From Halobacteria archaeon (GTDB lineage: Archaea; Halobacteriota; Syntropharchaeia; Alkanophagales; Methanospirareceae): DNA of 6,181 bases. Below, one piece after another: positions 1-5,008 of the stretch (position 1 is the stretch's first letter; each line of letters opens with the position of its first letter). The DNA lies in contig JAOZPO010000086.1 in NCBI GenBank assembly GCA_029932715.1, forward strand, positions 1 to 6,181. The letters are read 5' to 3'. The notes beneath the pieces are model-generated. The model had not been told where the DNA came from, searched no databases, and saw only the letters and a program-made list of their open reading frames with translations. The translations under genes and the position numbers were made by a program.

Positions 1-45
1 GAACTTGACGACACGAGGTTGGGGGAAGAGTTAATTGCAATGTAA
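1..45 (+). CDS. 3' end of an upstream gene (partial)
   Basis: Frame 1 is open from the window edge to a TAA at 43-45 and encodes the last 14 residues, ELDDTRLGEELIAM. The other two forward frames are closed here by early stops. The stop lies only 1 nt before the AGGAGG of the next gene, a spacing typical of genes in one operon, which is the main reason to think this tail is real. It is too short to assign a family. The upstream gene is probably co-transcribed with the surface protein that follows. Confidence 0.45.
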   Translation, partial: ELDDTRLGEELIAM

Positions 46-46
46 T

Positions 47-52
47 AGGAGG
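47..52 (+). promoter_or_regulatory. Shine-Dalgarno site of the surface-protein gene
   Basis: AGGAGG ends 8 nt before the ATG at 61 and fits the archaeal anti-Shine-Dalgarno end of 16S rRNA. It fixes the start at 61 and suggests this gene is translated from an internal position in a longer mRNA. The other three gene starts in the window have no such site. Confidence 0.8.
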
Positions 53-60
53 CAGAGAAA

Positions 61-2496
61 ATGCGGAAAGAAAGGATAGCGATTGTAGTTGCAGTTTTTA
101 CCCTGTGCTTGGTATCAATAAACACTGTCTCTGCCAGTAGTTTAAGTGTGACAAATCCTAACCCTGTAAGCATAACATTTGGCATGCCCAAAGGTACTAC
201 CTTCCATACTTCAACAAATTTTGAGATCGAAAATACTGCAAATGTAAGCGTTACGTATAGTGTAGAGGAAATTCCCACTGACTCAGGAATAAAAATCATA
301 CCATATTCAGGAACAATCGATGCTGGCGATAAGGTGCCTGTATCACTTAAGATCGAACTGGATAGTAATCTGCTGGGCCAAGAGCACTACACTGGTCGAA
401 TCAAAGTGGTGGAGAAAGATAAACCGCCTATAATAAAAAACATTCCTATTAGTATCACACACAATGCGAAGTTACAGGTTTCACCAACTTCCGTCACTTT
501 TGATACGATAGGTGCAACCGGTTCAACGCGCGAACCGGTGACTTTTTCGGAGACGCTTGGATACAAATCAATAGAAGTGAGCTTAACAAGAACAGCGGGA
601 AATGAATGGGTAACAGCCAGTTCCAACAGATTTAAGGTGGATGCGGGAGGTTCTGAACCTGTTACCTTCACTTTTAAGCCCCGCGGAGTCACACGAGATA
701 ATTGTGTAAGATACCACTCATGGACATACAGCGTTTCAAGTACCAAAGGAGCAGGAAGTTACACAATTGATTTAAAAGGAGAAATTTGCTGCCCGGCTAA
801 ACTCTCTTACGACCACCACCCCTCCACAACAACTATAACATTTAACAGACCTAAGACTGAGCATCATACATATCAGGCGACAGCTAAAATCAGGGTCAGC
901 AATACCGGCTGTGAGCAAATGCACCTTAATCTGCCACGGCTAACAAGTCCTTCAGGCGGGGTCTCGCTATCAGTAAAAAAATACCCCTCTTATGTCAGCG
1001 GTTATAGTTCTGGATATATAGAAATAGCTATCTCTGCACCTTATGATGCACCCGAAGGAACGTATTACGGATATTTAGATATAGATGCCGGCGGGGCAGG
1101 GCATGGTAAAAATGTGCCCATACCAATAGTGATATTATGGCCCGTGGACTTCACCATCTCCTCCACATCGCCCTATTTCTCCTCTTCTCCTCTTTCTATT
1201 GAGTTCGGCTCGTTAGAGCTAAAAGAGCATGGCTATGACACTAAAAACTTGAGCCTGAGATTAACAGAGTACTATGGTTATAAACCGGTAGAGAATTTAC
1301 GGTTCTCGTCCAGAGATGAACGCAGAGATTGGCTAAAAGAGGAGCGTGATTTCCTGGCAATCCCTGCTGGCGGTACAGGAAACGTTATACTCAGGATTGA
1401 ACCCGGCCTGGAAGCGGTGCCAAAGCACTATTCCTGGCAGTATTACATAAGCGCCCGGGAGATAAGCGCAAAGCGGATAGACATAACGGCGAAGATCGTG
1501 CCTATGAATATCAGTAATATGATAAAACGTTTTGAATCGTTCAGAAATAGCCCATTATACCGGCGCTATCCGGCATCAGAGAATATAATATCAAATGCTA
1601 TCGGGCTGCTGGGTGATGTAGAACGAAGCGATGTAGGTGCGGAAGACTGGCAAAAGATACCGGTTTTGACTAAAGGGTCTCTATCGCTGTTAAGCTCGCT
1701 GAACGATAGCATAACGTACTATGAGGAGCAGAGCTATGGAAATGCGGTAGAGGCGTTGTGGACTGCATGGGTATCACTATCCATAATAGATGCGAATTAC
1801 GAGCTGAATAACCGCGATATAAAGGGCTATGCAAAGGATAGTGCAGCAGGTGCGGACAGGTTAACAGAGGAGGTATTGAGAGCAGAAGCGAAAATGCTTG
1901 AATTACGTGCCTGGAACATAAAGAAAGCAGTAGAGCACGCAATGCCCACTAATGATATAAGTAAATTAGAAGAGGAAGAGAACGTGCTGGAAGCTGCGTT
2001 GTCATATCAGTACGCGGCTACCTTATATGGACTGCTCAATGATAAGGAAAAGCGGTTGGACTGCTCCTATGAAGAGACGCGGATGATGGATAAGCATGAT
2101 GATTTGGTAAGTGCAGCATCTGACCTTCGTATCCAGACCGAGAATATCATATTAAATGCTAAGGAGAAAGACCTCAATCGGGTTTGGGATACATACGTAC
2201 TTTCAAATCCATATAACTACGATACCGCTTCTGGTAGCTATGAAACTGCGGGGCGATACCTGGAAGAAGCAACAAAGAAGTACCGGCTCGCGGGTGAGGT
2301 TATTATGGCAAGGGACACAGAAGAGGATTTGCATGATTTAAGAAGTGAATGGCGGTATATGCAGTCTTTGTTCTTTATGATGGCTATTGTGTATGGTGCT
2401 GCTTTAATCTATGTGCTAACTCGTATTATCCGCGGTACCATAGCATATATGAATGATCTGCAAGAACGTGAGATAGGTGATGTTGTAGTCTCGTAG
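61..2496 (+). CDS. Large cell-surface protein: signal peptide, Ig-like modules, helical stalk, C-terminal membrane anchor
   Basis: This 811-residue protein is not recognised as a named family. Residues 1-25 form a Sec signal peptide: basic MRKER, a hydrophobic core at 6-19, and likely cleavage after VSA (23-25). Residues about 27-480 are beta-rich and read as four Ig-like or ASH-like modules starting near 28, 137, 247 and 363; the first three openings share the pattern strand, proline or histidine, then a (S/T)-(I/V)-T-F core. Residues about 485-765 are predominantly helical and charged (KLEEEENVLEAA near 635-646). A single transmembrane segment at about 768-790 is followed by a tail of about 20 residues. 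The expected topology is most of the chain outside and the C-terminus inside. NXS/T sequons occur at 61, 396, 483 and 548. Cysteines 215, 243, 244 and 284 could pair outside the cell. The start is set by a strong Shine-Dalgarno site. A structural, adhesive or envelope role is plausible but inferred. Confidence 0.9.
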   Translation: MRKERIAIVVAVFTLCLVSINTVSASSLSVTNPNPVSITFGMPKGTTFHTSTNFEIENTANVSVTYSVEEIPTDSGIKIIPYSGTIDAGDKVPVSLKIELDSNLLGQEHYTGRIKVVEKDKPPIIKNIPISITHNAKLQVSPTSVTFDTIGATGSTREPVTFSETLGYKSIEVSLTRTAGNEWVTASSNRFKVDAGGSEPVTFTFKPRGVTRDNCVRYHSWTYSVSSTKGAGSYTIDLKGEICCPAKLSYDHHPSTTTITFNRPKTEHHTYQATAKIRVSNTGCEQMHLNLPRLTSPSGGVSLSVKKYPSYVSGYSSGYIEIAISAPYDAPEGTYYGYLDIDAGGAGHGKNVPIPIVILWPVDFTISSTSPYFSSSPLSIEFGSLELKEHGYDTKNLSLRLTEYYGYKPVENLRFSSRDERRDWLKEERDFLAIPAGGTGNVILRIEPGLEAVPKHYSWQYYISAREISAKRIDITAKIVPMNISNMIKRFESFRNSPLYRRYPASENIISNAIGLLGDVERSDVGAEDWQKIPVLTKGSLSLLSSLNDSITYYEEQSYGNAVEALWTAWVSLSIIDANYELNNRDIKGYAKDSAAGADRLTEEVLRAEAKMLELRAWNIKKAVEHAMPTNDISKLEEEENVLEAALSYQYAATLYGLLNDKEKRLDCSYEETRMMDKHDDLVSAASDLRIQTENIILNAKEKDLNRVWDTYVLSNPYNYDTASGSYETAGRYLEEATKKYRLAGEVIMARDTEEDLHDLRSEWRYMQSLFFMMAIVYGAALIYVLTRIIRGTIAYMNDLQEREIGDVVVS

Positions 2497-2499
2497 TGG

Positions 2500-2559
2500 A
2501 ACTCTGTCGAGTTTCTTACTTGCCTTGATCGTGAGTGATTATACACAGGAAGCTTTTTT
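2500..2559 (+). terminator. Possible termination region after the surface-protein gene
   Basis: Four nt after the stop codon is a small hairpin, AACTC-TGTC-GAGTT (2500-2513), followed by TTTCTT. Forty nt further on is a run of six T (2554-2559). Archaeal termination commonly relies on T-rich tracts, so the T6 run is the better candidate. Both lie before the mobile element. The hairpin has only five base pairs and may be chance. Confidence 0.3.
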
Positions 2560-2563
2560 ATGT

Positions 2564-2573
2564 GTTGCTTTGC
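2564..2573 (+). repeat. Left direct repeat (putative target-site duplication)
   Basis: GTTGCTTTGC here is repeated exactly at 2822-2831. The two copies lie immediately outside a pair of 20-nt inverted repeats (the C at 2573 is shared with the inverted repeat), the position expected of host sequence duplicated at transposon insertion. Confidence 0.6.
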
Positions 2574-2592
2574 ATATGTGTTCGGTTAAGTA
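2573..2592 (+). repeat. Left terminal inverted repeat
   Basis: CATATGTGTTCGGTTAAGTA pairs with the reverse complement of 2801-2820, differing only at its fourth base (A here, G in the other copy). Complementarity stops at both sides of this 20-nt block. Confidence 0.7.
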
Positions 2593-2644
2593 CGACTCAA
2601 CATAAAAAATAATGACCCATAAAGTAATATAACAACACATTTTC

Positions 2645-2654
2645 GACACAGATT
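2645..2654 (+). repeat. Inner inverted repeat, left arm
   Basis: GACACAGATT is the exact reverse complement of AATCTGTGTC at 2742-2751. The arms sit 52 and 49 nt inside the two terminal repeats, so the element has a nested, near-symmetric fold-back layout. Ten bases in this A+T-rich DNA could be coincidental on their own. Confidence 0.45.
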
Positions 2655-2731
2655 TATCTTTTTCCCCTTCCATACGATATTTTACCATCACAGAGCAGAG
2701 CGCCCAAAATTAATTAGAAGTTTGCGGTTTC

Positions 2732-2752
2732 CATCTGCGTTAATCTGTGTCC
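2732..2752 (-). repeat. Inner inverted repeat, right arm, within a 10-nt tandem motif
   Basis: The stretch reads as two related 10-mers in tandem, ATCTGCGTTA then ATCTGTGTCC. The second contains the right arm of the inner inverted repeat. The wording resembles 'ATCTGCGT/ATCTGTGT' sequences that I recall as common in intergenic DNA of unrelated prokaryotes; that resemblance is from memory and unverified. Confidence 0.4.
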
Positions 2753-2800
2753 ATAAAATACTTTTTGTATCTCTTTTCTTTTGGTTTTGTGTGCTATAAA

Positions 2801-2820
2801 TACTTAACCGAACACACATG
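2801..2820 (-). repeat. Right terminal inverted repeat
   Basis: TACTTAACCGAACACACATG is the inverted partner of 2573-2592 (19 of 20). It ends 1 nt before the right direct repeat and is entered by a TATAAATA motif (2795-2802). Confidence 0.7.
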
Positions 2821-2821
2821 G

Positions 2822-2831
2822 GTTGCTTTGC
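2822..2831 (+). repeat. Right direct repeat (putative target-site duplication)
   Basis: Exact copy of GTTGCTTTGC at 2564-2573. It lies 12 nt beyond the stop codon of the ATP-grasp gene, so the insertion landed just downstream of that gene without touching it. Confidence 0.6.
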
Positions 2832-2832
2832 T

Positions 2833-2853
2833 ACTAAAAATCGCTATTTTAGT
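2833..2853 (-). terminator. Possible hairpin/T-run terminator over the ATP-grasp stop codon
   Basis: ACTAAAA (2833-2839) and TTTTAGT (2847-2853) form a 7-bp stem with a 7-nt loop that includes the stop codon. On the minus strand the far arm supplies a run of five T just after the stop, which could end transcription in an archaeon. The stem is nearly all A:T and weak. Confidence 0.25.
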
Positions 2854-4070
2854 TCGCTAAATCTCACTGCCGCCTTTATACGCTTGATATTACGCTCTGA
2901 TTCACTAACCGCACTTGCTCTATTATCACCAACACCTATGGCAGTAGCTATCGGCTCACCCTGCTTTATAACCTTTCCCTTCTCCGGCACGTCCACAATC
3001 CCGTCACTATCTAAATTAACCTCTACCACACCATCCTGCTCTGCAAATGCAATAACCTTCGCTGCATACCGCTTTGTCACTACTCTGTCCGGCAGTAACC
3101 CGTCTCTAACTGCACGCACACTGAGGTCTACAATATTCAAACCCGTAGAACACTCCACAGAGTCCAAACTACCCTGAATACGCGGGTTCACTTCTATTAC
3201 AACTGGACCATCGTCACTAACAACAAAATCAACGCCATTACTACCTATTAAGCCCAATTCATGCGTTAAGTACCCGGCAATATCACACATACGTGCAGAA
3301 TAATTCGTTTTGAATGGGGTAATGTTTCCGCAATATACCAGTGGTCCCGGGGCACAAAGCGAATCCAGCCCGATTAACTGCTCGTTTACTGCCACTGCGC
3401 TTGTCTCCTGCCTTGTAGATACAGTGGATACCGAAGCATGCACGCCTTTTATGTATTCCTGAAATAAGAACTCGGGCAGTTGTCGCGCGCAACGAATCAA
3501 CTCCGTCTCGTTGCTACACAGGAAATTGGCGATTCCACCACCGCCGTGTGCTGGCTTCGCTACTACCGGGTACCGCATAGACTTCACCAATCCCTGTTCT
3601 TTTACTTCACGCCCGGTATATGTAACAGGATGTGCGATACCTAACTCATCTAATCGAGAAGCCAACCACGCTTTGTTTGATACTTGCTTCGTCTTCTCAG
3701 GTGTGTTGCCCAGAATCTTTCTATATGAATTAGCCCCTGGTAACGCTTTCTCTTTTAATGATTTGCTTTTTAAGAAGCCAAACTCCACACACTCCAATCC
3801 GGAACCTATAATAATCGCGTCCATAATATCTATAACCCCTTTGAGACTGCTAACAGCGGCGTGAAGCTGAAGTGGGTCTAACGGGAAAAATCGCTTTGCA
3901 CGTTTACGCGTATCCACATCACCAAAGGCATCGGCTGCATACATCTCATAGCCCGCTCGGCACCCAGAACAGACAATATGCCTGACTGAATATCCAATTG
4001 CCAGTATCTTTTCTGCCTTTTCTTTGCGGCTCGGCACGCCTTTATGCTCTTTATTCAACATATACAACAC
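2844..4070 (-). CDS. ATP-grasp superfamily carboligase, substrate unknown
   Basis: This 408-residue cytoplasmic protein has the ATP-grasp layout. Residues about 20-95 are a pre-ATP-grasp domain (KILAIGYSVRHIVCSG, then YAADAFGD). The ATP lysine and flexible loop are at YPVVAKPAHGGGG (167-179, K172). FLFQEYIKG (201-209) supplies the adenine-side acid. NGVDFVV (278-284) and VVIEVNPRIQG (290-300) give the metal-binding E293 and N295. A beta-rich C-terminal extension (about 335-385) carries GEPIATAIG. Such enzymes activate a carboxylate as acyl phosphate and join it to an amine or thiol. The sequence most resembles the archaeal 'predicted ATP-dependent carboligase' group I know as COG2232, whose substrate is not established to my knowledge. 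Catalytic residues look intact. The start is GTG at 4070; an in-frame ATG at 4061 is an alternative. Neither has a Shine-Dalgarno site, consistent with a near-leaderless mRNA from the shared TATA box at 4093-4098. Confidence 0.88.
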   Translation of the reverse strand: MLYMLNKEHKGVPSRKEKAEKILAIGYSVRHIVCSGCRAGYEMYAADAFGDVDTRKRAKRFFPLDPLQLHAAVSSLKGVIDIMDAIIIGSGLECVEFGFLKSKSLKEKALPGANSYRKILGNTPEKTKQVSNKAWLASRLDELGIAHPVTYTGREVKEQGLVKSMRYPVVAKPAHGGGGIANFLCSNETELIRCARQLPEFLFQEYIKGVHASVSTVSTRQETSAVAVNEQLIGLDSLCAPGPLVYCGNITPFKTNYSARMCDIAGYLTHELGLIGSNGVDFVVSDDGPVVIEVNPRIQGSLDSVECSTGLNIVDLSVRAVRDGLLPDRVVTKRYAAKVIAFAEQDGVVEVNLDSDGIVDVPEKGKVIKQGEPIATAIGVGDNRASAVSESERNIKRIKAAVRFSELK

Positions 4071-4082
4071 AGTTTCTTAAAC

Positions 4083-4099
4083 GGGAAAGAGATTTAAAC
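4083..4099. promoter_or_regulatory. Shared bidirectional TATA box of the divergent ATP-grasp and DUF92 genes
   Basis: The palindrome TTTAAA (4093-4098) is the only good TATA-like motif in the 53-nt spacer. Its centre is 28.5 nt before the ATG at 4124 and 25.5 nt before the GTG at 4070 on the other strand, both close to the usual 26-27 nt between an archaeal TATA box and the transcription start. Both mRNAs would therefore be almost leaderless, matching the lack of Shine-Dalgarno sites. A purine-rich GGGAAAGAG (4083-4091) just upstream could be the BRE for the plus-strand direction; the minus-strand side is less purine-rich, so transcription may favour the DUF92 gene. Confidence 0.5.
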
Positions 4100-4123
4100 A
4101 CATAACCCAAAGATAAACTTGCA

Positions 4124-4984
4124 ATGTTAATTGATATCTATCCCTTGATGACACCGTTTACGGTACTGATAGCAGTGGCACTTTTACTCGTGCTTTTTTC
4201 CTATGTAAGGCGTAAAATAAGCACTTCTGCATTCATCGGAACGCTTCTGCTCGGTGTGGGTATTGTGGTAACGCTTGGACGGCGATATAGTTACGCAGGA
4301 TTGCTTGCACTAATGACCTTCTTCTTCTTCGGAAATATGGTTACGAAGTACAAATACAGTACGAAAGTCAAGCTCGGTGTTGCAGAAAGTAACAAAGGCA
4401 GACGCAGTATAAAAAATGTACTTGGTAACGGTTTGGGCCCCTTAATATTCGCAATATTATATGCCGACTATCACAATACTATCTTCTTGCTTGGATTCTC
4501 CGGTGCTGTTGCAACCGCATGTGCCGATACATTTTCTACCGAAATAGGGCAGGCACGAGGAAAACCACGCTTAATCACAACCCTGAAGAAGGTTCCGGTG
4601 GGCACCAACGGTGGCGTTAGTTTCAGTGGTTTTGTAGGTGCAATGCTTGGTTCCGGTTTAGTCTCTATCGCTTGTCTCACATTCAGGTTAGCAATAGAAC
4701 CGCAACTGTTCTTTCTATTCTGCTTCTTATCCGGGTTCATAGGCGGCATCGCTGATAGTATCTTAGGTGCGACAGTAGAAGACAGAAAGCCACTAAAATT
4801 GAATAAACACCATGTGAATATATTAGCCACGCTATTTGGGGGATTGTTTGCTATTGCTCTGTGCTATACAGTTCTTGATTATCTGCGGATTACACAGATT
4901 AGTCAGCTTACGCTGCTTTTAACTACAAAGGCGCAATACATTATTGACTATTTCATCCATCAAATACAGACCCATATTTTTTAA
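4124..4984 (+). CDS. DUF92 family integral membrane protein (phytyl-phosphate kinase/VTE6 relative)
   Basis: This 286-residue polytopic protein has about six or seven hydrophobic segments (near 10-27, 35-52, 57-71, 104-132, 165-188, 194-212 and 233-253). Conserved signatures of DUF92 (TIGR00297/COG1836) are visible in order: NVLGNG (98-103), ADTFSTEIG (134-142), PVGTNGGVSFSG (158-169), GGIADSILGAT (207-217) and HHVN (229-232). Length is typical, with a somewhat long tail after 255. In plants and cyanobacteria the relative VTE6 phosphorylates phytyl phosphate to the diphosphate. The archaeal function is not established as far as I know; kinase activity on a polyprenyl phosphate is a reasonable inference. 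The ATG at 4124 lacks a Shine-Dalgarno site but is placed for leaderless expression from TTTAAA at 4093-4098. It is divergent from the ATP-grasp gene, and the deaminase gene follows directly. Confidence 0.88.
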   Translation: MLIDIYPLMTPFTVLIAVALLLVLFSYVRRKISTSAFIGTLLLGVGIVVTLGRRYSYAGLLALMTFFFFGNMVTKYKYSTKVKLGVAESNKGRRSIKNVLGNGLGPLIFAILYADYHNTIFLLGFSGAVATACADTFSTEIGQARGKPRLITTLKKVPVGTNGGVSFSGFVGAMLGSGLVSIACLTFRLAIEPQLFFLFCFLSGFIGGIADSILGATVEDRKPLKLNKHHVNILATLFGGLFAIALCYTVLDYLRITQISQLTLLLTTKAQYIIDYFIHQIQTHIF

Positions 4985-4986
4985 AT
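4974..4986 (+). promoter_or_regulatory. Putative TATA box of the deaminase gene
   Basis: ATATTTTTTAAAT overlaps the end of the DUF92 gene and its stop codon. The TTTAAA core (4980-4985) is centred 26.5 nt before the ATG at 5009, the spacing expected if transcription begins at that ATG. This supports a separate leaderless transcript for the deaminase, and 5009 rather than 4985 as its start. A+T-rich DNA yields such motifs by chance, so confidence is moderate. Confidence 0.42.
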
Positions 4987-5008
4987 GCGTTATGCAAATA
5001 AGACAACC

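Larger units (their letters stand above)
2573..2821. mobile_element. Non-autonomous MITE-like element with terminal inverted repeats
   Basis: This segment of about 249 bp is bounded by inverted repeats (2573-2592 and 2801-2820; 19 of 20 positions complementary, 16 in a row) and flanked by a perfect 10-bp direct repeat (2564-2573 and 2822-2831). It has no convincing ORF, so it would need a transposase supplied elsewhere. The interior is A+T-rich with a second nested inverted repeat (2645-2654 and 2742-2751), placed nearly symmetrically. It lies in the gap between two convergent genes and disrupts neither. A 10-bp duplication is compatible with several IS groups, including IS4-like ones, but the family cannot be assigned from this window. 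The near-identical ends and intact direct repeat suggest a fairly recent insertion. The alternative is a chance or regulatory inverted repeat, less likely given the matching direct repeats. Confidence 0.62.

Noticed and set aside
387..746. Minus-strand open frame of 119 codons.
   Set aside because: It is antisense to the Ig-like modules of the surface protein, which has a signal peptide and a strong Shine-Dalgarno site; the antisense frame has no support of its own.
2573..2820. Considered the inverted repeat as a simple bidirectional terminator for the two convergent genes.
   Set aside because: The arms are 208 nt apart, too far for a termination hairpin, and the flanking exact direct repeats fit an insertion better.
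2497..2843. Considered a CRISPR array, tRNA or other RNA gene in the long gap.
   Set aside because: There are no regularly spaced direct repeats, no tRNA cloverleaf elements and no C/D or H/ACA box layout. The repeats present are better explained by a transposon-like element.
2818..3177. Plus-strand open frame of 119 codons starting near a TATAAATA motif.
   Set aside because: It lies entirely antisense to the C-terminal part of the ATP-grasp gene, which has clear family motifs. The translation shows no recognisable family or domain. The TATA motif is reported separately as part of the mobile element.
3511..3864. Second plus-strand open frame of 117 codons.
   Set aside because: It is antisense to the ATP-grasp core, including the ATP-binding lysine region, and has no recognisable domain or ribosome-binding site.
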